Assembly (NCBI GenBank): GCA_002831545.1
Contig: CP025095.1
Location: 1,798,001 to 1,862,000, forward strand
Length of the DNA: 64,000 bases
Source: Streptococcus suis
GTDB taxonomy: Bacteria; Bacillota; Bacilli; Lactobacillales; Streptococcaceae
Direction: 5' to 3'
Shown: in pieces, positions 44,116-52,356 of the stretch
How positions within the stretch are numbered: position 1 is the first letter of the stretch
Layout of the letters: every line of letters begins with the position of its first letter
The notes under the pieces: generated by a model
What the model was told of the DNA's origin: nothing
Database searches by the model: none
What the model saw: the letters and a program-made list of their open reading frames with translations, nothing else
Made by a program: the position numbers and the translations under genes

Positions 44116-44177
44116 ACTCCCAGCCAGGCGGTTGGGAGTTTTTTTTACATGCAAAAAGAAGCCCTTTCGGACTTCTT
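44116..44177. terminator. Back-to-back terminators between convergent genes
   Basis: ACTCCCA/TGGGAGT followed by a T run (44116-44146) ends the plus-strand acyltransferase gene. On the minus strand AGAAGTCC/GGGCTTCT followed by TTTTT (44154-44177) ends thrS. Confidence 0.8.
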
Positions 44178-44184
44178 ACTTTAT

Positions 44185-46137
44185 TTATTCAGCTGTTTCA
44201 GCTGGACGTGACTTGCGGGCAATATCTGCTAAGATATGATCCACAAATTCTGCCACAGACTGAGTTTGCGTTGCCTTGCTTCCGTAGCGACGAACGTTGA
44301 CTGCATTGTCTTCCATTTCCTTGTCACCGACGATGAGTTGGTATGGAATCTTGCTGGTCTGACTCTGACGAATCTTGTATTGCATCTTCTCGTTCCGCTC
44401 ATCCACGTGTACGCGAACGCCACGGTCTTGCAATTCTTTGGCAACCTTCCAAGCGTAGTCCAAGTGAGCTTCCACAGAAATCGGAATGAGTGTCACTTGG
44501 GTTGGAGCCAACCAGGTTGGGAAGGCACCCTTGTAGGTTTCAATCAAGATGGCAGTGAAGCGTTCCATGGTTGAGATAACACCACGGTGAATCATGACTG
44601 GACGGTGCTCCTCACCGTCAGCACCGATATAAGTCAAGCCAAAGCGTTCTGGCAAGAGGAAGTCCAACTGAATGGTTGACAGAGTTTCCTCGTTACCAAG
44701 GGCAGTTTTCACTTGGATATCCAATTTCGGACCGTAGAAGGCCGCTTCACCCTCAGCCTCAAAGTAGTCCACGCCCATTTCATCCATGGCACCTTTCAAC
44801 ATCCGCTGGGCATTTTCCCACATCTCATCGTTGTCATAGTACTTCTCTTTGTCCTCTGGATCACGATAAGACAGGCGGAAACGATAGTCGTTTAGGTTGA
44901 AATCTGCGTACACATCGATAATCAACTGGAGAGCTTTTTTGAACTCTTCTTGGATTTGTTCAGGTGTCACGAAAATATGACCGTCGTTAAGCGTCATCTC
45001 ACGCACCCGTTGCAAGCCAGTCAATGCACCTGATTTCTCATAGCGGTGCATCATACCAAGCTCAGCGATACGCACAGGCAACTCACGGTAAGAACGCACA
45101 TGGTTCTTATAAACTTGAATGTGGTGCGGACAGTTCATCGGACGAAGAACGAACTCTTCACCGTCACCCATGTCCATAGTCGGGAACATATCTTCTGAGT
45201 AATGCTCCCAGTGACCCGAAGTCTTATAGAGTTCAACAGAAGCCAATGGTGGTGTGTAAACGTGCTGGTAACCAGAAGCCAATTCCTTGTCTGTGATGTA
45301 ACGCTCCAAGGTACGACGGATGGTTGCTCCATTTGGCAACCAGAATGGCAAACCTTGACCAACTTCTTGGCTGATCATGAAGAGATCCAATTCCTTACCA
45401 AGTTTACGGTGGTCACGCTCTTTGGCTTCCTCACGCATTTGAAGGTAAGCCTTGAGGTCTTTCTTGTCAAACCAAGCTGTACCATAGACACGTTGCATCA
45501 TTGGATTTTCGCTCTTACCACGCCAGTATGCACCAGCCACGTTGAGCAATTCAAAAATTTGGATACGACCTGTTGACGGAACGTGTGGGCCACGGCAGAG
45601 GTCAACGTATTCGCCCTGAGTATAGATGGTCAAACCACCTTCATCATCAGAGTGCTCGTGAATCAATTCCAACTTGTATGGATCATTTTTGAAAATCTCA
45701 AGTGCTTCTTCCTTAGTTACTTCACGGCGTTCAGAAGGGAAGTTTTCCTTGACAATCTTCATCATCTCTTCCTGAATGCGTGGCAGGTCTTCATTTGAAA
45801 TCTGACCAGCTGCATTGTCCGTGTCATAGTAGAAACCGTCTTGAATAGCTGGACCAACACCCAACTTAATGTCTGGGAAAAGGCGACGAGCCGCTTGGGC
45901 GAACAAGTGAGCCGCTGAGTGACGCAAGATATCCAAGGCATCCTCGTGGTCAGGCGTCACGATTTCAAGCGTACCGTCCTCTTCAATAGCACGAGTGGTG
46001 TCAATCAATTTACCATTGAACTTACCAGCAAGAGCCTTTTTCGCCAAAGACTTGCTGATGCTCTCCGCAATTTCAAAAGTTGTCACACCAGCCTGGTACT
46101 CACGAACAGCACCATCTGGGAAAGTAATTTTTAACAT
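44185..46137 (-). CDS. thrS: Threonyl-tRNA synthetase
   Basis: A 650-residue class II synthetase: an N-terminal TGS domain ([24 protein letters not shown]), the editing domain with [14 protein letters not shown], class II motifs 2 and 3 ([19 protein letters not shown] and [20 protein letters not shown]), and zinc ligands in [12 protein letters not shown]. The C-terminal anticodon domain ends in [14 protein letters not shown]. It charges tRNA-Thr in the cytosol. It is 18 nt after a MazG-like gene, and both lie behind a T-box leader, so expression rises when tRNA-Thr is uncharged. Confidence 0.97.
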   Translation of the reverse strand: MLKITFPDGAVREYQAGVTTFEIAESISKSLAKKALAGKFNGKLIDTTRAIEEDGTLEIVTPDHEDALDILRHSAAHLFAQAARRLFPDIKLGVGPAIQDGFYYDTDNAAGQISNEDLPRIQEEMMKIVKENFPSERREVTKEEALEIFKNDPYKLELIHEHSDDEGGLTIYTQGEYVDLCRGPHVPSTGRIQIFELLNVAGAYWRGKSENPMMQRVYGTAWFDKKDLKAYLQMREEAKERDHRKLGKELDLFMISQEVGQGLPFWLPNGATIRRTLERYITDKELASGYQHVYTPPLASVELYKTSGHWEHYSEDMFPTMDMGDGEEFVLRPMNCPHHIQVYKNHVRSYRELPVRIAELGMMHRYEKSGALTGLQRVREMTLNDGHIFVTPEQIQEEFKKALQLIIDVYADFNLNDYRFRLSYRDPEDKEKYYDNDEMWENAQRMLKGAMDEMGVDYFEAEGEAAFYGPKLDIQVKTALGNEETLSTIQLDFLLPERFGLTYIGADGEEHRPVMIHRGVISTMERFTAILIETYKGAFPTWLAPTQVTLIPISVEAHLDYAWKVAKELQDRGVRVHVDERNEKMQYKIRQSQTSKIPYQLIVGDKEMEDNAVNVRRYGSKATQTQSVAEFVDHILADIARKSRPAETAE

Positions 46138-46155
46138 AGGTATCTCCTTTTTTAT

Positions 46156-46485
46156 TTATTTTTTAATCCCCAATAACTCTTCTTTTTGAGCTAAAAAGGT
46201 TTCCATTTCTTTTTGAATATCAATATCCAGGCGGTCGGCTAATTCGATCAACCACCAGATATTTTCAGCTATTTTATGCTCCAAGGTATAAGGCGTTTCA
46301 TCATAGTAACGCCCCTGCTTGGTCATAATCAGACGGTTCATGTTGCCAATATCATTGCTCAAGGCCAAGAGATCCTCCTCGACGGACCACTCTTTGTCAT
46401 GGTGCTTGATTTCCAGCTCTCTATAAGCCTTGCGAACGGCTAGGCAACGGTCAATCGTTTCTTGTGGAATGCTGGTCAACTTCAT
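46156..46485 (-). CDS. MazG-like protein between the T-box and thrS
   Basis: A 109-residue, largely helical protein. EEDLLALSNDIGNMNRLIM and HKIAENIWWLIELADRLDIDIQKEMETFL resemble the E-rich helices of MazG-type nucleotide pyrophosphohydrolases (acidic residues to bind Mg-NTP), though a full EExxE signature is weak. It starts just after the T-box terminator region and ends 18 nt before thrS, so it is under the same control. A nucleotide-related housekeeping role is possible, but the link to threonine charging is not established. Confidence 0.6.
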   Translation of the reverse strand: MKLTSIPQETIDRCLAVRKAYRELEIKHHDKEWSVEEDLLALSNDIGNMNRLIMTKQGRYYDETPYTLEHKIAENIWWLIELADRLDIDIQKEMETFLAQKEELLGIKK

Positions 46486-46489
46486 CTCC

Positions 46490-46722
46490 TTATTTTGTCA
46501 AAAAAGAAAATACGACGCCCTCGCAAAAGGACGTCGTAACGTGGTTCCACCTTCATTCGCAGTCACGCTAAAAAGCCTGACTACCTCAGATTGGCGATAA
46601 GGGAACCACCCTTTTATGTTTGCATAAAATCATACCGAGTAGTGTCAATCCTATCCTCTATGTGCTTGCACCCACCGCACACTCTCTCGAAGATTTCCTA
46701 GAATTGATAAGTCTCTAACAGC
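46490..46722 (-). ncRNA. T-box leader (threonine type, by context)
   Basis: On the minus strand the conserved T-box AATGAAGGTGGAACCACG (46538-46556) is followed by the terminator ACGACGTCC/GGGCGTCGT with a T run (46497-46535). Upstream, GAGAGTGTG and ACACTACTC pair as a Stem I base, with GGTGGGTGCAAGC between them. Uncharged tRNA-Thr binding would favour the antiterminator. The exact specifier codon was not assigned with certainty; amino-acid identity comes from thrS downstream. Confidence 0.92.
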
Positions 46723-46723
46723 T

Positions 46724-46752
46724 ATTATAACAAGGATTTTCTGATTTTTCAA
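46724..46752 (-). promoter_or_regulatory. Promoter of the T-box operon
   Basis: TTGAAA (46747-46752) and TATAAT (46724-46729) are 17 nt apart on the minus strand. They place the transcript start near 46717, just before the T-box Stem I. Confidence 0.8.
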
Positions 46753-46868
46753 GGATTTATCTTCATTTGTATGCGGTAGAATTTTTTAGAATGCCCTGTA
46801 CTACATTTTTTGAGGAGAACTAATTACCGAGATGCAAAGAAAAAACTGAACAATTTCTTGCTCAGCCC

Positions 46869-46897
46869 TTGACAGTGATACCTTTATCCTGTATCAT
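46869..46897 (+). promoter_or_regulatory. Sigma-A-like promoter of the candidate small RNA
   Basis: TTGACA (46869-46874) and TATCAT (46892-46897) are exactly 17 nt apart. No coding frame follows. Confidence 0.72.
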
Positions 46898-46903
46898 ATA
46901 TTA

Positions 46904-46972
46904 GAGACTGAGTAAGAAGTAGAGGTTCTTACTCGGTAAGTGGTACGCTGTAGGAGGCGTGCCACTTTTTTT
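46904..46972 (+). ncRNA. Candidate two-hairpin small RNA
   Basis: The promoter at 46869-46897 is followed within 75 nt by a strong rho-independent terminator: AAGTGGTACGC/GCGTGCCACTT (46938-46967) and seven T. Before it, ACTGAGTAAGAA/TTCTTACTCGGT forms a 12-bp stem. The predicted transcript of about 70 nt has no frame and is mostly paired. The loop of the terminator reads TGTAGGAG, a ribosome-site-like sequence. It lies between the ICE border and the T-box operon, outside the element if the border is at 47036. I recognise no known sRNA. Confidence 0.55.
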
Positions 46973-46991
46973 ATTCGATTAAGTTAGTTAG

Positions 46992-47020
46992 ATTATAGCA
47001 CACTTAGGCACACTGTGCAA
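46992..47020 (-). promoter_or_regulatory. Sigma-A promoter adjoining the ICE end
   Basis: On the minus strand TTGCAC (47015-47020) and TATAAT (46992-46997) are 17 nt apart; an inverted repeat GGCAC/GTGCC overlaps the -35. Its transcript would run opposite to the candidate small RNA and towards thrS. TnGBS-type elements insert about 15-17 bp upstream of a -35 box, so this is a likely target promoter. Confidence 0.65.
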
Positions 47021-47045
47021 GTGCCAATCTGAATTTGTACGCAAC

Positions 47046-47069
47046 ACAAAAAGCCTTTCGCTGGAAAGG
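47046..47069 (-). terminator. Terminator of the transposase gene at the ICE end
   Basis: On the minus strand CCTTTC and GAAAGG pair around a 4-nt loop and are followed by CTTTTTG. It would stop transposase transcripts before the border. Confidence 0.65.
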
Positions 47070-47112
47070 TTATTTATATATATATCTTGTTATATATCTT
47101 TTTATCTACTTG

Positions 47113-48441
47113 TCAGAGATTTTTCTTTCCTTCTCTATTGTATAGATGATGGAGAGTATACTCTCGTTCAATCTGGTTAAGTTTTTGCTTGATTGTCGCA
47201 GCTGTAATAGATTCTAGTTCAGCGATCTTTTCATACTCTTCACGCCAGGAGCCGAAAAATAAATCTCTGAGTTGTTCCTCGTGGTTGAGGACTATAATAC
47301 GACTCATTGTCTCTGCTCCCAAAACGGTCCAATACATGCCACGTTTCTTCATCCTATACGTGATTTTACGATGTTGTGACTCCATAATACCTATCCCTGC
47401 ATGAGTAAAGCCTCTCAGCTCGGCTGGCTTAGTGTATTGAAAATTATTAAGAAGCTTCCTCTTGAACTTCTCGAACTCCTCCATTTCTTCTTCAGTCAAT
47501 ACTAACGATTCTGTAGTGTCTAACACTGTACGTAGTTTGCCTTTATCATGTTGTTTTATCGCCTGAAAAGCTTTGTCTAGCAACTCTTCTGAGTAGGGCT
47601 TGAAGAAGGATTTTAGCTTCTGGTTGACATGATACTCATCCCAAAAATGTTCGTGACGTTTAATTTTCAAAGCCTTGGCAATCTCTTTGAAAACATAAGG
47701 GGTATAGCCATGACCACCGTCAGAATTGGTAATCAGCAGGGTATTGTCTGTTATCTCGTAAGTGTTATAAAGATAGTCTAGTACCTGTTCTCTGGCCAAT
47801 CGATTATCTAGACCAACAAATTCCTTTTTGTCTTTCAGCTCAAATCGGTTGCTCCCCACTTTCTGACTGCCTGTATGAACTACGAAGTGAGATAAATCAT
47901 AGTGTCGGTTATCCGTGTCTATGTCACGTGCCTTGACCATGACACCGTCTCCCTCAATGTATATCACATCAACCCTCTGCTTTTCTATCTCCTCAGTCTC
48001 TTTGTAAAAACGATAGACTTCACGTTCTGTCAGCAACTCATTGCAGAGTTTGACAGCTTTAACAACAATAGGTTTTGTGATAATGATATGATAGGTCATC
48101 TGAATAACCTGGGTAACCTTCTCATAGGGCATCATTGTCGATAATTTAGCAATTTGATACATGAATTCCCAGGAGAAACGTGTATTCTTTGTTAATCCCA
48201 ATTTCTCATCAACTGGTACACACCACTTATCACCCTTCTTCCATCGACGACGTCGAAAAGTAAATTCACCAAAAGTAAAAGCGACTGTCCGCTCCATTGA
48301 GTGTATACAAGTATAACCCCTAGCCTTCATAACAGGAACCATTTCTTCATCATACTTGGCCACAAAATCATAAAAATATAGTGCATTCTCATCAAACAAT
48401 TGTTCTTTTAGCACTCGCTCATCAAAAGTAGTGGTTAACAT
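47113..48441 (-). CDS. ISLre2-family DDE transposase of a conjugative element
   Basis: A 442-residue transposase. FTFRRRRWKKGDKWCVPVDEKLGL is the N-terminal region of ISLre2/UPF0236-type enzymes; DVIYIEGDGVMVKARD and LLITNSDGGHGYTP carry two catalytic Asp positions, and HEHFWDEYHVNQKL together with HAGIGIMESQHRKITYRMKKRGMYWT supplies the C-terminal Glu region. In streptococci this family moves TnGBS conjugative transposons and inserts upstream of sigma-A promoters. It is complete and read towards the element's left end, with a terminator before the border. It has its own start region; the neighbouring genes encode the element's partition and transfer functions. Confidence 0.88.
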   Translation of the reverse strand: MLTTTFDERVLKEQLFDENALYFYDFVAKYDEEMVPVMKARGYTCIHSMERTVAFTFGEFTFRRRRWKKGDKWCVPVDEKLGLTKNTRFSWEFMYQIAKLSTMMPYEKVTQVIQMTYHIIITKPIVVKAVKLCNELLTEREVYRFYKETEEIEKQRVDVIYIEGDGVMVKARDIDTDNRHYDLSHFVVHTGSQKVGSNRFELKDKKEFVGLDNRLAREQVLDYLYNTYEITDNTLLITNSDGGHGYTPYVFKEIAKALKIKRHEHFWDEYHVNQKLKSFFKPYSEELLDKAFQAIKQHDKGKLRTVLDTTESLVLTEEEMEEFEKFKRKLLNNFQYTKPAELRGFTHAGIGIMESQHRKITYRMKKRGMYWTVLGAETMSRIIVLNHEEQLRDLFFGSWREEYEKIAELESITAATIKQKLNQIEREYTLHHLYNREGKKNL

Positions 48442-48527
48442 CGACTCTCTCCTCTAATTTTAGAATAACGAGCCCTATTTTAATCGTTCGTTAAATGCTT
48501 TTCAAATTTATTTTTATTTTGACATCA

Positions 48528-48556
48528 AAAAAGCCTTATCCCTGAAGATAAGACCC
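48528..48556 (-). terminator. Rho-independent terminator
   Basis: On the minus strand GTCTTATC and GATAAGGC pair and are followed by six T. It ends the parA-RHH-membrane gene operon. Confidence 0.78.
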
Positions 48557-48562
48557 TTAACA

Positions 48563-48886
48563 TTATTTGATTTCTTGCTTTCGCTGCTTCATTGTAGAAT
48601 GGATAGTTCCTGCAAAAGCATAACAGATTGGTAGTGACACAAGTCCCCAAAAGCCCCAGACGATACCGTCAGCAATGAACGAGAAATCACCTGAGAAATG
48701 GACCCCCACCCCAATTAATAGAATCGGTAATACTAGAACTGGAACAAATTTCAATGCTAGTAGTCCGATAACGAGTAAGAAAAACATATTTAAACCAATA
48801 AACTGATAGAAAACATATAATGCTGCAGCCGTAAATAACCACAAAAATGTTTGGAACAGTTTTTTAAAAGAGACAAAAATGATCAT
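48563..48886 (-). CDS. Small ICE membrane protein
   Basis: A 107-residue protein with about three to four hydrophobic segments (FLWLFTAAALYVFYQFIGL, LVIGLLALKFVPVLVLPILLIGVGV, GIVWGFWGLVSLPICYAF) and a basic tail MKQRKQEIK. The ATG at 48886 follows AGGAGAATAGAA; a longer frame starts inside the preceding gene. It abuts the ribbon-helix-helix gene, so it is the last gene of the partition operon. I do not recognise it; no enzymatic motif is present. Confidence 0.7.
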   Translation of the reverse strand: MIIFVSFKKLFQTFLWLFTAAALYVFYQFIGLNMFFLLVIGLLALKFVPVLVLPILLIGVGVHFSGDFSFIADGIVWGFWGLVSLPICYAFAGTIHSTMKQRKQEIK

Positions 48887-48888
48887 TT

Positions 48889-49161
48889 CTATTCTCCTGA
48901 TAATTCTTGTTGAAGTTTCTCCCATTCCTGGATAATCAATTTTTCCAAGTAATCAGATGCTGACCTCGCTCTATTGTGAACTACTAGGTCTTCTAGCTTG
49001 CTGTGGCGTACGTCATGGTGTAGCGAAAAGACAAAACGCCCTTTTCTATCATAACTATCAGGTGCTTTTCGATTAGCCCCTGCACGCTGAACTGGCGTCC
49101 GTTTTTTTGGTGGTTCTTTTTCAAATTTTTCTTTTAATTGGGCAAAACGATTATTTGTCAT
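48889..49161 (-). CDS. Ribbon-helix-helix protein, ParA partner candidate
   Basis: A 90-residue basic protein. The N-terminal third is disordered and basic (KEKFEKEPPKKRTPVQRAGANRK). The C-terminal part RFVFSLHHDVRHSKLEDLVVHNRARSASDYLEKLIIQEWEKL has the strand-helix-helix rhythm of MetJ/Arc DNA-binding proteins, including the R-S-A-S-D turn. It directly follows parA by a shared ATGA-type junction. Type Ib partition systems pair a Walker ParA with such a small RHH centromere-binding protein. A perfect AT palindrome upstream of parA is the obvious candidate binding site. Confidence 0.72.
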   Translation of the reverse strand: MTNNRFAQLKEKFEKEPPKKRTPVQRAGANRKAPDSYDRKGRFVFSLHHDVRHSKLEDLVVHNRARSASDYLEKLIIQEWEKLQQELSGE

Positions 49162-49979
49162 TATGCAGCCTCTCCTTCTAGTACTTTTAAGATGTTTTGA
49201 TAGACATACTCTATATTATTATAAAACTTTTGGTGCGCTTGTTTTTGTTTGTCTGTCATTTGTTCACGCTGCTCAAACACACTCTGGTTAATGACTAGGC
49301 TCTTAGCGACCAACTCTTTCTTCTGAATAGAACCCAGGTACGCCTCATCTTCTTGAATAACATCCAGGAATTGGTTACAGGTATCTGTTACATTGTTTCC
49401 GTAATACTCGATTTTATTGCCAATAATATAAGGCTCTACTTTGACATAACTCTTCTTGGTGATAACCTCAATTGCCTCACTCTTAATCCGATCTACAAAC
49501 CTTTTGAGAGCAAGCCAGGCACGAAAACCATTCGTTGAAGCATCAGTTACTCCTAAGACGATATCAGAAACAGCAATAAAATTAGCTGTCACAAGACTTT
49601 CGTCATTGTGGGTATCGATCAAGATAATATCAAACTGTTCTGCTAGCTCATCGTAATGCTCACTAAACCACATGAACAGCTGAAGGTATTTATTATTTCT
49701 ACTGGATAGGTCTAATTGTTCATCCGTTAAGCGTTCATCCCCACGAATGAGACTAAGATTATCGTTGATGCGACAAATTTCATACTCGCCAGTTGTAAAA
49801 ATATCATAGATAGTCTTCTCGCTGGTTACGTCGAAGGAATGCGTTAAATTACATTCTCTTGCGCCATCAATCAACAGGGTCCGTTTATTTTTAATACGTG
49901 ACAACCAATCACCCTGATTGAAGGTCTGGCTGCTTTTCCCACCGCCACCTTTGTCTAGGTTTGTTGTTTGAATTTTCAT
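49161..49979 (-). CDS. parA: ParA-family partition ATPase
   Basis: A 272-residue Walker-type ATPase. The deviant Walker A is DKGGGGKSSQT (KGGxGKS, residues about 9-17); A' is LLIDGARECN; Walker B is FDIILIDTHNDESL. The C-terminal half is helical and lacks an N-terminal HTH, the layout of short ParA partners of RHH proteins. It would move or stabilise the excised circular element. Two palindromes built on GTTATATAAC lie upstream at 50008-50037 and 50076-50107. The next gene is the RHH protein. Confidence 0.87.
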   Translation of the reverse strand: MKIQTTNLDKGGGGKSSQTFNQGDWLSRIKNKRTLLIDGARECNLTHSFDVTSEKTIYDIFTTGEYEICRINDNLSLIRGDERLTDEQLDLSSRNNKYLQLFMWFSEHYDELAEQFDIILIDTHNDESLVTANFIAVSDIVLGVTDASTNGFRAWLALKRFVDRIKSEAIEVITKKSYVKVEPYIIGNKIEYYGNNVTDTCNQFLDVIQEDEAYLGSIQKKELVAKSLVINQSVFEQREQMTDKQKQAHQKFYNNIEYVYQNILKVLEGEAA

Positions 49980-50007
49980 GAAGTGACTCCCTTATCCTTG
50001 ATATTGT

Positions 50008-50107
50008 TATATAAAAAGTTATATAACTTTTTATATACTTATTTTACAACATACAATTCCTTTTGTCAACAAAATATGCACAAATTGTTATATAACTTTT
50101 TGTGCAT
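50008..50107. promoter_or_regulatory. Two AT palindromes upstream of parA (operator or centromere candidates)
   Basis: 50008-50037 is a perfect 30-bp palindrome with half-site TATATAAAAAGTTAT. 50076-50107 is a near-perfect 32-bp palindrome with the core GTTATATAAC and arms ATGCACAAA/TTTGTGCAT. The same core recurs in other ICE gaps at 47085, 55371, 58657 and 62166. Regulator operators or partition sites are the two obvious readings. Confidence 0.72.
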
Positions 50108-50131
50108 ATTGTTATGTATCCGATTATTTAA

Positions 50132-50719
50132 TTAACCAAAGGTTCCACCAATATTTCCACCAACATAATTCTTCAGCTGAATCTGATTGACGGTAGTGTT
50201 GAAGTTTCCAACAAAGTAACAATTATCTTCCCCAGCCTTAGTCAATACAATAAGGAATTGGACAACGTCCTCGCTTTCTGACTTTGTCACTTCCAACCGA
50301 GAGGCTTGGTAGCTGTATTCATTTACCAGGAGCGCCATCGTCAAAGTTTGAACCATAGCATCCTGACTCATTGACAGATGATTCTCTATCGTTCCTTTTA
50401 CTTCAGTCAGGTGACTGGCTTGACCGATCATCTGAATGGCTTCTTCAAATGCTTGGGCTACCTGCTCTTTCTCCTCCTCACTGCTTTCTGTATACGGGTG
50501 CTCTAATTTCAATTTGGCAGTTCTATAGTTCTTTTCATCCGCAGTTTCTGGGACTGGTTCCGACTCAGTTTCAGCCTCTGACGGGCTAGTTTGCTCACTT
50601 CTTGGTTCTTCCTGAAGCTTGCTGCTCGTGAAGTTCTTGGAGGCTGCTACTCCTGAGAAAATAAGCATTAATCCAACAACGATTACATATACCCAATTTT
50701 CTTTCATCCATTCTTTCAT
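50132..50719 (-). CDS. ICE membrane-anchored protein of unknown function
   Basis: A 195-residue protein with one N-terminal helix (WVYVIVVGLMLIFSGVA). Then an acidic, Ser/Glu/Pro-rich linker (residues about 30-60) leads to an extracellular domain, about 130 residues, ending in KNYVGGNIGGTFG. Position beside the cell-wall hydrolase and the single anchor suggest a VirB8/TcpC-like assembly factor, but the domain is short for TcpC and I see no decisive motif. It is cotranscribed with the hydrolase upstream (12-nt gap). Confidence 0.65.
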   Translation of the reverse strand: MKEWMKENWVYVIVVGLMLIFSGVAASKNFTSSKLQEEPRSEQTSPSEAETESEPVPETADEKNYRTAKLKLEHPYTESSEEEKEQVAQAFEEAIQMIGQASHLTEVKGTIENHLSMSQDAMVQTLTMALLVNEYSYQASRLEVTKSESEDVVQFLIVLTKAGEDNCYFVGNFNTTVNQIQLKNYVGGNIGGTFG

Positions 50720-50731
50720 TGATTTATCCTT

Positions 50732-52069
50732 CTACTTTCCTAGCTTTGGTTCTTTACCATCTGGGTAGGCAAAGGTAGTGATCGCTGCCTTTTGCTGTTC
50801 TGGACTCCATACACGGTAGTTCCAGGTATAAGGCTTCTTGAAATAATCCCAACCTGATAGCACTGTATTTTGTTCTACAATCAAGATTGAACCATCTTCA
50901 AACACATGGCAGACAATCCCTGTGTGGCCATATCCTCCGCCTCCAGTCTGCGTAGAGAAGATAGCTCCTTTTTTAGGTGTTGTTGTAACAGTATTTCCAA
51001 AGATGTTAGCCCAAGCTGCAGCCTGGTCTTTCCCGTTTCCAATAACAGATCCTGAATGACCCCAGAGGTGATTACCCATGCTGATAGTTAGGTTGACACA
51101 TTGACCTGCTAAAGAATCACTACCTGGGTTAAACCATCCCGTAGAGCTTGCGTATGCCATACCGAGACTTTTCGGGTCAATAATATACTGCTTCAAACTC
51201 TCTGGAATATTATCTGGACTATAGCCCCAGGCAGTTGCATCTGCTGGAACCTTCCCTGTCCCATCAGTAGCGACAGCTGAAGAAGAGTCACTACAATCTT
51301 TGCTTGTACTTGTGAAAGTATCTGACGGACTACTATCACCAGAACTAGCACCAGCCTTGTATGGCTTGTCTCCATGAGCACTGATAGCCTCTTTATCCAA
51401 CCACTGGTACTTTTTACCAAAGGTGTTATACATATCTATCAGCTTGGTCTTATAAGTGGTATCTGTAGCCCATCCACCATCAGCAATGGCACTTAAAGTA
51501 GCAATGCCGTCTGTATTATTGATCGCTCCAGTATAGAGAGTCTGATGGGCCATAAACTCTGCCTTACCGACGATCCCTGCTGCATAACTTGAAAACCAGG
51601 TATAAGCTCCACCTGTTCCATCTCCAACATTGGCCCCAGGCTTAGTACCCGATAGGTCCACACTATCTTCGCCATAGGTGGCAATTGTAACTGGAAAGTC
51701 ACTCTTCGTAGAGGTTTTTACCCCTCCCATATTGTGAGCTTGCCAGAAAGAAGTGCCGTTAGGATTAGAGAAATTGAATCCATTTTCAATCATCGTTTGA
51801 GTAATGGAGGCAGATGGCAAAAAACCACCTGCCTTCCAGGAGAGGATATAAGCCTCCTTGTGCTCCTTAACAAATGAATCGATGGAACCGTCACCTGAAT
51901 ATACAGAAGACTGCGTAGAGGTCGATGTTACTATTTCCGTTGAACAATTTTCTTGTGTCCCACCAATAGCAGCACCTAAAACCCCTACTAATATCGTTAC
52001 GCCTATACTGATTAGAAAAAGGAATGAAATCAGCGGAACCAGTATTTTTAAGAATACGACTTTTTTCAC
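50732..52069 (-). CDS. Two-domain cell-wall hydrolase of the conjugation machine (VirB1/CwlT-like)
   Basis: A 445-residue surface protein: a membrane anchor (VFLKILVPLISFLFLISIGVTILVGV), a glucosaminidase/lysozyme-like domain (about residues 70-215; KEAYILSWKAGGFLPSASITQTMIENGF, HNMGGVKT, GGWATDTTYKTKLIDMYNTF), a Ser-rich linker and a C-terminal CHAP amidase with Cys near residue 324 (LAGQCVNLT) and His near 381 (GYGHTGIVCHVFEDGSILIVEQN). The CHAP domain cuts peptide bonds and the first domain glycan bonds, so it opens peptidoglycan for the transfer channel. It sits in the transfer operon as in Tn916-like and TnGBS elements. Confidence 0.87.
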   Translation of the reverse strand: MKKVVFLKILVPLISFLFLISIGVTILVGVLGAAIGGTQENCSTEIVTSTSTQSSVYSGDGSIDSFVKEHKEAYILSWKAGGFLPSASITQTMIENGFNFSNPNGTSFWQAHNMGGVKTSTKSDFPVTIATYGEDSVDLSGTKPGANVGDGTGGAYTWFSSYAAGIVGKAEFMAHQTLYTGAINNTDGIATLSAIADGGWATDTTYKTKLIDMYNTFGKKYQWLDKEAISAHGDKPYKAGASSGDSSPSDTFTSTSKDCSDSSSAVATDGTGKVPADATAWGYSPDNIPESLKQYIIDPKSLGMAYASSTGWFNPGSDSLAGQCVNLTISMGNHLWGHSGSVIGNGKDQAAAWANIFGNTVTTTPKKGAIFSTQTGGGGYGHTGIVCHVFEDGSILIVEQNTVLSGWDYFKKPYTWNYRVWSPEQQKAAITTFAYPDGKEPKLGK

Positions 52070-52082
52070 GTGCCCCTACTTT

Positions 52083-52343
52083 CTACCACAAGCCTAGAAT
52101 AGTTTTTATGACAGCATAGAACATTAGAAAGACAATGAATCCGATACCTAACTTCTTCAGACTTTTTAGAAACTCTCGATCACGGGCTTCTTGAGCAGCC
52201 AAACGTTCAGGATCAGATTCTCCTTCAGAGGCAAAATACTCTCTAATTTCTTGGTTTCTAATTCTTCGGACCGTAAAATAGTTATTGATAGCTTGTTTTC
52301 GTCTTGCAATTGGTCCAAGTTTGTAAGGTCTCTTATTTGACAT
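52083..52343 (-). CDS. Small ICE protein with one C-terminal membrane helix
   Basis: An 86-residue protein: a basic N-terminus, a charged helical middle (REYFASEGESDPERLAAQEARDREFLKSLKKL) and a C-terminal membrane segment (GIGFIVFLMFYAVIKTILGLW). The ATG at 52343 follows GATGAGGGT; a longer frame overlaps the VirB4-like gene. It lies between virB4-like and hydrolase genes. A membrane-anchored assembly component is plausible; no family is recognised. Confidence 0.65.
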   Translation of the reverse strand: MSNKRPYKLGPIARRKQAINNYFTVRRIRNQEIREYFASEGESDPERLAAQEARDREFLKSLKKLGIGFIVFLMFYAVIKTILGLW

Positions 52344-52356
52344 ACCCTCATCCTTT

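Noticed and set aside
47070-47110. AT repeat near the ICE end as a second phase-variable tract
   Set aside because: It lies outside any coding frame and next to the transposase terminator, and is interrupted.
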